64,000 bases of DNA from Posidonia oceanica (Eukaryota > Streptophyta > Magnoliopsida > Alismatales > Posidoniaceae): NCBI GenBank assembly GCA_037176725.1, contig JAZBRS010000074.1:65414001-65478000 (forward strand), read 5' to 3'. The number at the start of each line of letters is the position of its first letter. Positions within the stretch are counted from its first letter, which is position 1. The position numbers were made by a program, and so were the translations under genes. The notes beneath the pieces are model-generated. The model searched no databases, was not told where the DNA came from, and saw nothing but the letters and a program-made list of their open reading frames with translations. Of the stretch, positions 42,626 to 55,011 are shown piece after piece.

Positions 42626-42864
42626 TCCGTCAGTAGCTGCCTCACCTTTCTGATCTTGCTTCTCTGGTTCGAGGACCATCCAGGGCTAGGGTTTTGGGGT
42701 TTTTGTGGTAGTGGATGTGTTGGGATATGATTGGTGGGGTTTTGGCTGGTTTGGGCTGGTTTGGGTCTAGGCTTGGGGTTTCAAGAAAAGATGGGAGCCG
42801 CCTCTTCCATACGCTTCTGGGAGCAAACAACCGTCACCTGACTTCCAGATTTGGGGTGTCTACA

Positions 42865-43141
42865 CATAGCATAGCATAGCATCGCATTGTGTTGTATCGC
42901 ATCTCTTTGCATCCGGTTTTGCATGTCTTTTCATGCATTACCCTCGATTTTCCTTGTCTCCCAACTTAATAGACCTAGTGGCGACTCTAATTTGTCTTAT
43001 CATTTCTTTTTCTTCTTTTTGCCAACGTTTCCGAGTCAAGTTTCTTCCCTCGGATCCCGCCGCATATAGTGAGCCTATTTTGATCGGTGCACGCGAGCTT
43101 TGGCATCGTGCATGGACGATCAGAAATTTAGGATTACTACA
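42865..43141 (+). mobile_element. LTR fragment of the TAT-1 family
   Basis: The last 277 bp of an LTR, clearly collinear with 6490-6776: ATAGCATAGCATAGC, TGCATCCGGTT, the PBS-like TGGCGACTCT at 42979, CGCATATAGTGAGCC and the end GGATTACTACA. It is cut on the left by TAT-2 and followed directly by the array of TAT-C, with no PBS. Confidence 0.8.
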
Positions 43142-43790
43142 GACACCTGTTAAAATGTCACATCGAGCTGGCAGCCCTAACTACTCAGTTGACACCCGTT
43201 AAAATGTCACACCGGGTTGGTAGCCTTAACTGCTCGGTTGACACCCGTTAAAATGTCACACCAGGCTAGCAGCCCTAACTGCTCGGTTGACACCCGTTAA
43301 AATGTCACCCACGGGCCGATACCCCTAACTATCCAGCGATGGGTCCGTTAACTTCACACCGGGCTGGCAGCCTTAACTGCTCGATTGACACCTGTTAAAA
43401 TGTCACATCGGGCTGGCAACCCTTACTGCTCGGTTGACACCCGTTAAAATGTCACATCGGGCTGGCAGCCCTAACTGCTCGGTTGACACCTGTTAAAATG
43501 TCACACCAGGCTGGCAACCCTAACTGCTCGGTTGACACCTGTTAAAATGTCATACCGGGCTGGCAACCCTAACTGCTCGATTGACACCCGTTAAAATGTC
43601 ACCCATGGGTTGATACCCCTAACTATCCGGCGATGGGTCCGTTAACTTCACACGGACTGGCAGCCCTAACTGTTAGGTTGACACCCATTAAAATGTCACC
43701 CACGGGTTGATACCCCTAACTATCCAGCGATGGGTTCGTTAACTTCACACCGGGCTGGCAGCCCTAACTGCTCAACGATAGGTCTGTTAA
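43142..43790 (+). repeat. Tandem array C1 of TAT-C (about 47-bp units)
   Basis: Units of TTGACACCCGTTAAAATGTCA and CACCGGGCTGGCAGCCCTAACTGCTCGG. Both halves are short inverted repeats (TGACA...TGTCA, GGGCT...AGCCC). A variant with CCACGGG, TGATACCCCTAACTATCC and GGCGATGGGTCCGTTAACTT is interspersed. Confidence 0.9.
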
Positions 43791-45375
43791 CTTATCATCC
43801 TGCACATGCATATCACTTCTTGTATATGCACATTTCTTCCTGCACATATCTATCACTCCCTGCACATGCATTTTCATTTTCTGCATGTACATATTATTTC
43901 TTGCATCCTACAAAAGACAAAAGCACCAAAAAAAATCAAGAAAATCAAAAAACAACAAAAATGTTTTTTCGCCGTTCTGCTGGTTTTCCCTTTTTATGTT
44001 TTGTTAAACCCAAAAACCATAAAAATACAAAACCAACGCAAAAACCCAAAATTATGCTTGTTCCCTTCCTAAAATACAAAACACACAAACATTTGTATCA
44101 TCCAAAAACCCGTCTTTGGACAACAAGCAGTGCCGAGAGGATGCCAAGCATTAACAATCTCAGGTAGAACTCACTCGAGCAGTGCCATCTCTTGCATGTG
44201 GCTACATAGTGGGACTGAGAACAGAACAGAGCATCTCGCTGAGCTCAAAACTCCAAAAGCAAGATCCACCCTATCAAGAGAGTCCACCAAACATGGAGAG
44301 GACCAAAGCAGAGCAGAGTATAGCCAAAGGCTGGGAGTACACATAGCAGAGGCTAAGGGTGTACGCCGACTAGCCGAACTCTTAACTCCTCACCAGGGAC
44401 CGCTACCCCAAGAGGGTGAAGACATGCATATCCAAATGAATAGAGATCATGTGAAAAAAAATATGATAACAAGATATGCATGCTGGGCATAAAAGAGAAA
44501 ATGAAGAAAGAAGACGCCCATGAGAGGAGTGACTTAGACAAGCATCGAAGCCCCCTCAACTTTCAACTCCAAGCATCACATTGCCAACTACATGGGAAAC
44601 ATTATCAGGAGAACCTGGCTCCACCCTCCGAACGAAGCAGCACGCTCCAATCCCTTGTGCAAACAGCAACTCTACATCCCTAGCAGGCTAGATGCAAGTC
44701 CCGTCACTCAAGAGGGGAAAAGAAATATCTACCCGAGAGCGTCAAAAGCGGTAGCTGGTCCCCGAGGAATTGAGACGGAGGCTATGAAGCTACATCTAGC
44801 ACATCTGCTCCACATGCAGCCAAAGGCTATGTTTTGCGAAGCTGAGGCCTCATCCCGAGCTTAAAATGAGAGTGAATGACTGAGGTGTAGGGACTCTCGC
44901 CCACCAGCGAGATCCGACCTGAAGCACCTCTATACCCTGATATCAGGAGGTCAAAGAACGTCCGAACCAATTAAGGCGTATGAGCAGTTATACCAAGGGG
45001 TCAAAGAGAGCCACCGACCACAACTCGGCATGGCGTTGCTCGAGGATCGAGAATCCCCTGAGTCAGAAAGTGCAGAAGCACCCTCTCGGTAATAGCTGCT
45101 TTGAATTCGAAGCCACCAAAAACATACATGCTATAATAATCTATCTTCCCTTCTCCCTGTTTTCGAAAACTAAAGCCAAGGACGAGCACTTTTTTGGCTA
45201 ACCCTCGCTCAAAGGCTCCGTGCTTTTCAAATTTTACTGCCCACCACGTTGGGTAGGTCCATGATGACTGGCATGTCCATTGTTTGCCACTCTGTGGCCT
45301 AGCATTCCATGCCCATGCTGAGACCATTGCACACCCACCACGATGGGTCCCTGTTTTCTCTCTACATCATCCTGC
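43791..45375 (+). other. Non-array 3' UTR of TAT-C
   Basis: No supported gene. There is a CTGCACAT-rich part, an A-rich part (43910-44070) like the A-rich stretch of TAT-1, then unrecognised sequence. Open frames here are short and lack motifs. Confidence 0.5.
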
Positions 45376-46385
45376 ATTCCTTTGCATTGGGCTGGCAACC
45401 CTAACTGATCGGTTGACGCCCGTTAAAATGTCATCCCGCATCTTCGCATTGCATCGGGCAGGCAGCCCTAACTACTCGGTTGACACCCGTTAAAATGTCA
45501 CCCCTGGCTGATAGCCCTAACTATCCGATAATGAGTCCATTAACTCCTCAGTGGGCTGGCAGCCCTAACTGCTCGGTGATAGGTCCGTTAACTTATCATC
45601 TATCCATCCATCCTTCGCATTCCGATGCCAGGGGCGCTTCAACTGTCCCCTATTATCATTCCTGATACCAGAGGCATCATTTTTTGCTGCCCTATGGTAT
45701 CACTCCCCCATCTCACCAGGCTGGCAACCCTAACTGCTCAGCGATAGGTCCGTTAACTTATCACCCTGCATTTCCCTTTGCATTATCCCATTGCATTCCC
45801 CACCGGCATTGCACATCGCACGGTGAGCCCTTACACCCATCTCATTGCATCAGGCTGGTAGCCCTAACTACTCGGTTGGCAAACACGTTAGCTTTGTCTC
45901 CACTTTACATTTCAATGCCAATGGCGCTTCGGCTGTCATCTAGTATCGTTCACCGATACCAGGGGCATCTTTATTTGCTACCCCATGGTATCACATTTCC
46001 ATCTGCATCCGGGCTGACATCCCCAACTGTTAAAGGAGCATCTACGGACCTCTGCCACACCTTTGGGTATGGTATTCCTTTTGCATTCATGGTTACAAGT
46101 CATCCCACTTGTCACCACCTCTCTTGCCTGACAGACTCGCTGGCCTGTCATCGCCTTCGATACCAAGTGCATCTGGCAACCCTTTGGTATCGTCTCACCC
46201 TCATTGGGCTGACATCCCCAACTGTCGCGGGACGGTCCACGGACCTCTGCCGCACCTTCTGGTTCGGTATTCCCGCCACTTTCCACTCGCATCCGGGCTG
46301 ATAGCCCTAACTATCTGGTGATGAGTCCGTCAACTCTTCAGCGGGCTAATAGCCCTAACTATCCGGCAATAGGTTCGTTAACTTA
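45376..46385 (+). repeat. Tandem array C2 of TAT-C
   Basis: More GGGCTGGCAGCCCTAACT units mixed with longer modules: GGCGCTTC.ACTGTC, ATACCAG.GGCATC, CCC.ATGGTATCAC, and GGACCTCTGCC.CACCTT. Single copies of these modules are present in TAT-1 at 20140-20260, so both elements share an origin for the region. Confidence 0.8.
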
Positions 46386-47403
46386 TCACCTTTTGTCATA
46401 GTGTAATAGCATTCTGTTGCATAGCATTAGCATCTCATTGCATATCATCATGTAGCTTCCTTGTATCCCCCATAGAGTCAGTCCTAGTATTGCATCTCAT
46501 CATCACACGGACATCGCGTACCTAGGATTCGAACCCCTGCTTCGTGTATTGCTTAAGGTAGCATCCTCAGCACTCGCAACTCTACGTAGCTTGCCCCCTT
46601 CGGATGACACCCACAGTAGTGCGCGACCAGGATCGTTTTCTCGGTTTCACATGCTCGGCGTCCCACACTGCATTTCACTGCATAACATCGCATCACATTG
46701 CATTCTTATTGCGCTGCTACTCCTCTGTTAGTCATTACCCCAACTCCCACATTCCATTTCCCGGACATGGCGTGCTCAGGAAATCGAACCCCTGATCGCA
46801 CATTGCTTAAAGTGATATCTTTAGCACTCCGCGGCTTTTAAGGCCAACCCGCTTGAGATGACACCCGCGGTAGTGCACGGCCAGGATCGCTTCCTTAGCA
46901 TTACATGCATGCCATCGCATGCACATCCATAGCATTTTACTTTCAACACTTTACTTTCAGCCTTTTACTTTCTACAGCAGCACCGCCTTCGTCTTAAGCA
47001 AAGCTTGGCGAATGGCACACCTACGCTAGAGCTGTACACCGCTCAACGCACTCTGTCGACTGGCCTTCCTGCATTGCCCAGTGACCCTCAGCATTGCATT
47101 GCATTTTTCGCCACACCACGTGCATGCATCACCCGCTTTCCCCCCAGTGGAGTACAGTGCAATGAGTATTAGCGTAGGCACATTAGCATAGGCATCACAT
47201 CTGCACTAGCACCGTACACTAGTCTTTGCATTGGCACAGCATCCTAGTGTTCGCATACATCTGCATTGCGGCAACGAGTCATGATTTTTGGTGCATCCAC
47301 CGAATAAGTGACTCACGCCTACAGCAACATTGGCCTCTTACCGGTGTCAAGAGGGGTGTCTTGTCAACCCTGAGCCACGGTCTCGCTATGCTTGACCTTG
47401 CTC
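46386..47403 (+). other. 3' UTR of TAT-C before the PPT
   Basis: GCATT-rich non-coding sequence. Two related units of about 240 bp (46498-46735, 46745-46985) each contain a tRNA T-arm-like word on the minus strand. The last 110 bp match the PPT-proximal part of TAT-1. Confidence 0.55.
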
Positions 47404-47416
47404 AGGGAGGGGCATC
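47404..47416 (+). promoter_or_regulatory. Polypurine tract of TAT-C
   Basis: AGGGAGGGGCATC, identical to that of TAT-1, abutting the LTR. Confidence 0.8.
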
Positions 47417-50154
47417 TATAGACACCCCATTTTGACACCAAGCGGCGAATTAAACTTGGAGGAACGAGCTTAGAAGCGATGGATTCAAACCTTCCACCCA
47501 AAACCCTCAAAACCGGCCTTCTAACCCAAACTGACCCAAAACCCCACTTTCAACCCTAAACCAACCCAAAACATTCAAACTACCCAAAACACAACATCAC
47601 AACCCTGACTTAAGCCCAAAACCCATTGGTGGCTTAAGGACTAGGTAGTGGGCCTGGATTTCACTATTCAGGCCCAGTCCACTGAGTTGCACGTTTGGTC
47701 GCTACATGGAGCGGCGACTAGACGCTGTCGCCAGCGAGACCGGCGACTTTTCTGCAACTCAGGCCACCGCTTGAACTTTCCCGCGCAGCCGCTGCCAGCC
47801 GTCGACGACCGTCCTCTCCCTACCAGACTCGTCCCCTCGGCCACTTACTCCTCGCTACCTCCACGCGCTACGTGCCAAGGCCCACTTACTTCCTGGCACA
47901 GCGTCCACTCCTCGTCGGCGGTCTTCCCGCTCACTCCACAGCCACTGACCAGCCGCCTGCAACCCCTGCCACCGACGACCTTTGCTGTCCTTCGCTTGCG
48001 CCACTTACTTCCTCGACTGCCAAACCTTCTCACAACCCCTCACTGCCACCCTCTTGCCATCCATTGGTCTTGCCAGAGCCAATAGGAGGAGGAGAACCCA
48101 ATTCTTGAGGCATGGTATCACATTTCCATCTTCCTCCCTTGCCGCTCGAACCAGAGTGAGTAGAGGCGATCCAGTAGCATTCTCCAGCCTTCGCCCCGGC
48201 CTTTCACACTTCGCTTTAGCCTCCTAGAGCCACTGCATAGCCTCGTTGTGCCTCCGCAGTCCACCAGAACCCATCGCCGGTGACGCGTCTCGCACCTTCC
48301 CACAGCCTTCACACAGCAATCCACGAACTCCTAGCAATCTCATACTCCCACGGGCCCAAACCACCGCAAACAACCCCACAACTGCCGCGCAACCAAGCTC
48401 GCCGCCCCTCCTTGCCGCCGCCGGCCAACATCGGCCAAAAGCCACGTCTCAACGCCGAACGTCCCTAAATCACTCCTGCACCTTCGCTGCATCGCCACGA
48501 ACACAACCCGATCAACCCGAGCATCCGCCACAGCCTCCAGCGCCGTAGCGACCTCCACGCCAGCGCACTTCAGCGAGCTAGGTCGGGGAGCACGACTGTG
48601 CACCCCTGCAGGTGAGTCACCTCTCCTTCAGCTTCGTTACATGCCATGCATGCTTTTTAGCTATTTAGCTCTATTTTACCATGCTTGTTTTGCCGTCGTT
48701 AACCTTCTTCTCCGGCACCGGAGGACTGCCAGGTTAGGCGCCGCCTACAGCGCCGCCTAACCTGCTCCTCTGGCTACTGGCTGGTTGGACTTTGGGCCGC
48801 CGCTTCGGCCGACCCAGAGCTCCATTTTATCTGTTCTTTGCATGCTTGTGTTACTAAATGTTTACTCTACATGTTTGCATAGTTAGATCTTCATTTAGCT
48901 TTGCCATAGGTTCTAGATTTGGTCCCAAAGTCGACTGTTTGGAGCACCTAAGTTGCAGTGGTATCGCCGCTAACACCGGCGACTCACTTGCAACTCTTGG
49001 CCATCCCTCCGGCCAAACTTTGGACCGTCGTATCTTGCGACCTAGGCGTCCATTTTACTTGTTGTTTGCATGTTTGTAATCCTGAATATGCCATCTACAT
49101 GTTCATGCATTTAGTTTGCCATTTTGCATCCATTAGCTAGCTTGATTTCGGCCATGAAATCTGTTGTCTAGGTAGTACTGTACATGCCTCTGTCGCCATT
49201 TGTACAAGCGACATGCTCAGGCGCTGCTCACACTGGTGACTGAGGTCGTTGCTGCTCTGATAGGTGCCATGTGCCTCGCCGATCTAACCGGCGACATGCA
49301 CTGCCGCCGCTCAGGGTGCCGATCAAGGCCACGGTCCAGACAGTGGCTGAGCCACCCTTGTTTGTCGCTTCGCACCTTGTTTATTCCGCTCGCTTGTTTA
49401 CTATTATGCTTCCCCAGCTTGCTTATCGCCTCCTTGCACTGTTTTAGCTTTGATTAGTTTTCTGGCACGTTTTACAAAGCTTTGCATGTTTTACTAACGC
49501 ATGTCGCTTCGCATTGCATGGTTTCTTCCGATGTTTTGTTTTCCACCTGCATTGCATTAGGGCGATGATTCTTATTGTGTGGAGTTCTTTTGAACCAGGG
49601 CACGCCCGGTTCAGAACACTGATAGTGCTGCTGAGCACATAGGTTACACGTTTAATTCACATCATACATCTTAGCATCCTGAGCATGTAATTAAGCATTC
49701 ATTAGGCATTCATAGTATTCCTCGCCCCTCGGGCGTACAGTAAAGGCAAGCAATTGCTGACATTCCTGCATATGCAAGCGAGAAGCCTAGAAAGACCGAT
49801 TCCGGACGTATCAGGGGTGCCTAACACATTCCCCGTGCGTAACAGGAGTCCTTACCCTTTTTCTTGGCCTACAATGACCATTATGCCCTCATCCTAGGCA
49901 CGAGTCATATCTTTGCATAGCATTGCATCCATCTGCATGTTTTTTTTTTGCATTTCCCCTGGTTTTCCTTGTCTCCTGAATTAATAGACTAGGTGGCGAC
50001 TCCGATTGCTTTATCTTTGTTTTTTCGCCCTTTTTCAGTGTTTTAGAGTTGAGTTTCCTTCCTCGAATCCACCCACTCATAGTGGCCTACTTTCGATCAG
50101 TGCAGGCGAGCTTTGACATCGTGCATGGACACGTCGATTTTCAGGGTTACTACA
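47417..50154 (+). repeat. 3' LTR of TAT-C (about 2.74 kb)
   Basis: It starts TATAGACACCCC (TG changed to TA) and ends GGTTACTACA. It has A/C-rich and C-rich blocks, a donor CTGCAG|GTGAGT (GT at 48612), stem-loops (for example AGGTTAGGC/GCCTAACCT at 48731-48763, and GCCG...CGGC sites near 48970 and 49280), the conserved block at 49546-49640, the hairpin at 49812-49835 and the PBS-like word at 49994-50003. No convincing coding. Confidence 0.82.
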
Positions 50155-50996
50155 CCAGTAGGTTGTCTACTTCGAACTCTCACAGGTGTATGAGTCACCG
50201 ACTCAAGTAGAAAGTAAGGTCCCCGTCTAAATCCTGGCCAGAGCTCAGGCGAACAACGGGTGGTGCATTAGGAGCCTCGACCCTGCCAAAGCATGGGTTG
50301 TACCCTCTACTAACACTGACACGACCCCTGACAAGGGGGGACAGACCGACCAACTTGCCTCACGCCAAAGCGATGGAACAAGAGACCGATACTACCCTTC
50401 TCAGACTGGTAAGTGGACTCAGAGATGAGAAGATGCATGCCCTATATGATCATTCATGCAAATATGATTAAAGTTTTTTACTTGCATGTTTTATTAACTC
50501 AAAGGGGGATGAATGTGTGTTTATGTCTCTAGTTGCTCCTAGAATTGATTTTACTTGCCATTTTTAATTAACCATGGGGGAAACAATCAATCTCTAATTG
50601 TCCTTAGGCTTAATGCAAAAAGGGGAAGAAAATCACCCAATTATGGCAAGCAAACATCACACATCATTGCAAAAGGCATGCTCATGGTATGTGTTAGTGT
50701 TGTGTCACATGATTAGTGAAAATAAAAGACAATCAACACATCAAAAGGCATGTGTGAGCATGGCATGTGTACAAGTGAGGTGACATAGCATATTTGTGTA
50801 AAATAAGCCAAGCACCAAACAAAAGGCATGAATTAATGCGGTAATCAAGCAAATATGGCGATTAAATGCTAAGATAACCAAAATGCGTGAATTAATGCAA
50901 CAATCAAGTAAGCATGGCAATTAAATGCTAAGCTAAGCAAAAAAGGTAAGCCACACAAAAAACGGAAGGGTGAAAAATGAACACCAAAGTCATGCA
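50155..50996 (-). other. Leader fragment of TAT-D
   Basis: Minus-strand leader homologous to that of TAT-2 (39069 onward), with the conserved stem-loop at 50325-50340. It is truncated where the LTR of TAT-C ends, so gag and pol of TAT-D are missing on this side. No gene. Confidence 0.7.
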
Positions 50997-51014
50997 TCCC
51001 TAGTGGAGTCACCA
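50997..51014 (-). promoter_or_regulatory. Mutated primer-binding site of TAT-D
   Basis: TCCCTAGTGGAGTCACCA, three differences from the TAT-2 PBS in the same orientation; all are C/T-type changes on one strand or the other. Confidence 0.7.
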
Positions 51015-51020
51015 CTTTCC

Positions 51021-51179
51021 TATAGCCATTTTTCGATCGAGCGGCTGCGAAAGCTGGATCGCGGGCCACGGCCAACGATGGATTCCGAGGAAGGACACTC
51101 GACTCGAAAACACGCACCAGAAAAGCAAGCGAAGAATGCAAGGAAAAATAAACAAAATAAAGACAAAGGAGTCGCCACC
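51021..51179 (-). mobile_element. LTR edge of TAT-D
   Basis: 159 bp of LTR end next to the PBS, with the PBS-like GGAGTCGCCA at 51168-51177. It is cut by the insertion of TAT-E. Confidence 0.6.
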
Positions 51180-54100
51180 TGTTGACACCCCATTTTTTCA
51201 ATTTTTCATTGCTAAGGTCTCTCTCTCTGGTGGCTTCAAAACAAACATACCTTAAAACCTAGAAAAACCCTAGGTCATTAACACTTTTCTTCTTCTTTCT
51301 TTCCCCTTCTTTTTCTTCCTCCTTTCCTTCTTCTTTTCTTCCATTTTTTCCCTCCATTTTCCCCACAGCCCACCAAATCCAGCCCACTTCTCCTTCCCAT
51401 TTCTTTTTTCTTTTTTCTTTCCTCACAGCCAGCCTAGCCCACTCCTTCTCCCTTTCTTTCTTTTCTTTTTTTCCCTAAGCCCAGCCCACATTCCTCTCTT
51501 CCCTCCTTTTTCTTTTCTTTTTTCTTCTTTCCCCTTCAGCCTTCCCAGCTACAGGCCCGACCATTCCTCCCTCTCCTCCTTCTTCTTCCTTCTTCTCCTC
51601 CCTCCCCCACCACCACTTACTGCCCTTCACTTCAACACTAACTCCATCCTTTTTTCCTGCTCACCCACAACCAATTCGCAACCAATCACACGGCCTTAAC
51701 CCACTGCAATTCACCTACAAGAACACCCCACTTGCACTCCACCTTCAGTGGCCTTCCACTCAACAAAACCATCTCCCCTCTTCCCTTCAGAGAGGCGGCA
51801 ACATTCGGCAATTCACAAACCTAGGAGGTCGGCAGAATTCACTTCAATCCACACAACCCACACAGCAGCAGCAGCAATCCAGCTGCTGCAACCGAACCCA
51901 AAAATCCCATTCACAGCGCACACGACACAGAAGCCTTCACAGACCTCCTCTCCACCATCCACAAGCATCCACCAATACCCGAGAGAGAGACACAGCTCAA
52001 GAGAGCCACACAGTCACCGAGGAAACCAAAAATTCACAGAAATAACCCAAATTCCAAAATTGGGTTTTGAGCAACGAAATCAACTTCTGATCACTCCCAC
52101 ACCTCTGTCGGGACACCCACGACTCGCGCCGATTGCCTCACACCGCCATCGTCCTACGCAGCGCCACCCCGAGCCTCCGCTGGACTGCTGAACCCAACCG
52201 AGGTCGGCAGCACGCTCCGGCCATCTCCGCAAGTAATGGAACTCATTTTTGAATTCCTTATAGTCCATACATGCTTCCTAGCTAGTTGTTTTCCTTTTTC
52301 GGGCTCTGGTTCGCATTTCGAGCTCCGCTGCTACAGTTATCTTCTCCGGTGACGATCCGCAGCTCTGCCACACGCCGCTGTGCTCCAGACCTCCCCGACC
52401 TTCCAGATCGCTCCCCGAGCATCGCCAGACCTCCAGCAACTCGATCCCGCTCCTCCCGAACACCGCCGCAGCCTCCAGCACCCGCTCCATCGCCGGCAGT
52501 CGCTGCAACTGACCACCGACGTCGACAACACGCCTCAGCCACCGCCGCGAGCCACCAGACCCACCAGAATGCTCAGCTGGCTTCACCCAAGCCTCCGTGC
52601 ACCTCAACCGTGCCTATCCGCCAGTCGGATCGCCGCCGCAGCCCTTCTTCTCCGACGCAATGCTGCAGTAGCTCGAGGGCTACTGTAGCACTGTAGTGAA
52701 GTAAAGTTTTAATTTTGTTTTGTTAAGTACATTGAATTAAAATACTGCAGGTTTTTTATACTTGCGTTTCAGTCCAGCTTTAATTCAAGTTATTTAAATT
52801 CTATTTTTTAACTTTGCTGCATTGCAATTAAGCCCTCTGGTTTATTTATTTTGCATTCCAGTCCATCAGTTGTTTAACAGTCATTTAATTTGCATTTTGT
52901 AATCATATTGCATTGCATTAAGTGTCTGCATGTTTAATTAATTGCATTTAGGTCCTGTCCATGATATCTTTGATTTAAATGTGATTTTAAACCTTATTGC
53001 ATTGTAATAAAGCCCTTTGGATTTTAATTTTTACATTTAGGTCCAATTGGGTTTCAACTGTGATTTAAATGCGAATTTAAAACTTTATTACATTGCAATA
53101 AAGTCCAACAAGTTTCAATTATTATATTTGAGTCCAATTCACTTTGAATTGTGATTTAAATGTGACTTTTAAACTTTATTACATTGTAATAAAGTCCAGC
53201 AAGTTTACATTATTGCATTTTGGTCCAGTTGGCTTCCAACTGCCATTTAAATGCAATTTTAAACTTTATTACATTGCAATAAAGTCCTGTGACTTGTTAT
53301 TATTGCATTTAAGTCCTGTTTACATACATGCATCATTTAAATTGCAATTTTAACCATATTGCATTACTTTAATTGTCCAACAATTTTACAAATTGCATTT
53401 CAGTCCACATTTTCAAACTGTTGTTTATTTGCATGCCTGTTTTGCTTTGCGATCTAAACCCTGCATGTTTTCAAAATTGCGTCTAGGTCCTTTTGCCTAG
53501 TTTCTTTATGCTTACATCCTGCCTTGCATTTTAAATTCAACAGTTAGGTCTAATTGCATGTTAGTCCTAAAATCTATTGTTGTCTACTTACCTCTTTCTT
53601 TTACATTGCATTTAAGTCCCACATATTTTCAAAACTACATGTAGGTGCTTTAATTGTTTTATTGCATGCCTGCCTTTAAGTTTAGCATTGCATTTGGCCC
53701 CTATTGGCCCCATACTCTGCTGCATCTACATTTTAACATGCATTTATCCTGTTGCATTCCATTTTGCCATGTTTCTGCATATAAGCCCCTGCAGTTTCCC
53801 TTAATTGCATTTAGGTCCCTACCTTTGCCTTGTTACATGCATTACATCTTCACAACATTGCATACTGCACTCTAGCACTTGTTTGAGCCCTCTTTGCCTC
53901 TTTGCATGTAGGACACCCTGCATTGCACACACATAAGGGTAATTTGCACTTAGGCCCCCACTTAGATCACTTTTTATGGTCCTTGAGCCATCTGACTTGA
54001 AACCTAAATAACTTTTGATCGGACCGTTGGATCTTCACGATTTAACTATCCAGGTCTTCCTAGTTGAATGATCTTTCATTCTAACCAAAGTTATTTCAAA

Positions 54101-54990
54101 TCAGGCCTCAGATCTTCAAGATAAGTCCATCTGAATCACTGCATACCACTTATTGCCTGTCACCTACACTGCATGCCTTGTTTTCGCACCTTGTTTTATC
54201 GAGCATGTAGATTAGGGTTTTCTGTCCTTGTATTCTTTTCCCTTTGCTTGTTTTACACTTGCATCGTGTGGTTTTACTTAGTTTTCTGTCCTGTTTTGTT
54301 TCCCCTTTGCTTGTTGCACACTTGCATTGCGTAGTTTTTGCTCGGCATTTTGTTTTATCACCTGCATTTGCATTAGAGCAATGATGCTTACTGTCTGGAG
54401 TTCTTACGAACCAGGGCTCGCCCCATTCGAAACACTGACAGCGCAGCTGAGCACATAGGCTGCACGTTTACTTTTTATCATGTATCACAGCACTTAGAGT
54501 ACACACTTAGGCATGTAACCACAGCATACATGGCAGTTAGACATTCAGGCATGCATTTTAGCAAGCATAGCATGGCATTAGCATTCCTCGTCCCTTGGAC
54601 GTGCAGTTAGGCAATCATTGCCGACATTCTGTAAATGCGAGCAAGAATAGCCAAGAAAGACCGATTCCTCGGGCATGTCGAGGGTGCCTAACACCTTCCC
54701 TACACGTAACAGGAGTTCTTACCCTTTCTCTGGTCCCGTAATGACCGTTTTGCCCTTGTCCTCAGCACGAGTCATCTTTCTTTGCATAACATTGCATTCA
54801 TTTGCATGTTTTCTTGCATTCCCCTAGTTTTCCTCGTCTTCCGATTTAATAGACTAGGTGGCGACTCCCTTTTTCTTTATCTTTTTGTTTTCTGGCTTCG
54901 CAGCTTCTCCGTGAAGACCTCTCCCTATCTAAACCCTCGTCCGTCTGTATCTCCTTTTAAGCAAAAAGGGTGGGGAAAGGCATGTTCACA
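51180..54990 (+). repeat. 5' LTR of TAT-E (about 3.8 kb)
   Basis: TGTTGACACCCC to TTCACA. A 330-bp pyrimidine tract (51285-51615), a C-rich block with incidental open frames on both strands (51748-52230 and 52286-52690), a donor-like GCAA|GTAATG (GT 52233), hairpin-bearing tandem repeats (52800-53350), the conserved block at 54370-54460, the hairpin at 54679-54703 and the PBS-like word at 54859-54868. Confidence 0.8.
52800..53350 (+). repeat. Tandem stem-loop repeat in the TAT-E LTR
   Basis: About six units of 80-110 bp. The best units contain CTTTATT-ACATTGC-AATAAAG (53083-53103, 53174-53194, about 53264-53284) and a second hairpin after GTCC that changes between copies while pairing is kept: CAATTC...GAATTG in one copy, CAGTTGG...CCAACTG in another (53226-53242). 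Confidence 0.75.
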
Positions 54991-54993
54991 GGC

Positions 54994-55011
54994 TAGCGAC
55001 TCCGTTGGGGA
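54994..55011 (+). promoter_or_regulatory. Primer-binding site of TAT-E
   Basis: TAGCGACTCCGTTGGGGA, two changes from the TAT-1 PBS, three bases after the LTR end. Confidence 0.78.

Larger units (their letters stand above)
39881..42864 (-). repeat. 5' LTR of TAT-2 (about 2.98 kb)
   Basis: On the minus strand it starts TGTAGACACCCC (ending at 42864) and runs to 39881. It has a TATA box (42160-42166, minus), a splice donor (41828), a conserved hairpin (40418-40440), PBS-like words at 40264-40273 and 40073-40082, and a tandem duplication of about 190 bp next to the PBS (39881-40060 and 40083-40250). GCGGGA-type triple repeats occur near 40890, 41100, 41325 and 42380-42620. A matching 3' LTR was not found on the left. 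Confidence 0.8.

Noticed and set aside
43142..46385. CRISPR-like appearance of regular direct repeats
   Set aside because: Units are contiguous and diverged, without unique spacers or cas genes, and lie in a plant retrotransposon 3' UTR.
46500..46600. A tRNA gene on the minus strand
   Set aside because: Only a T-arm-like word is present; acceptor, D and anticodon arms cannot be folded.
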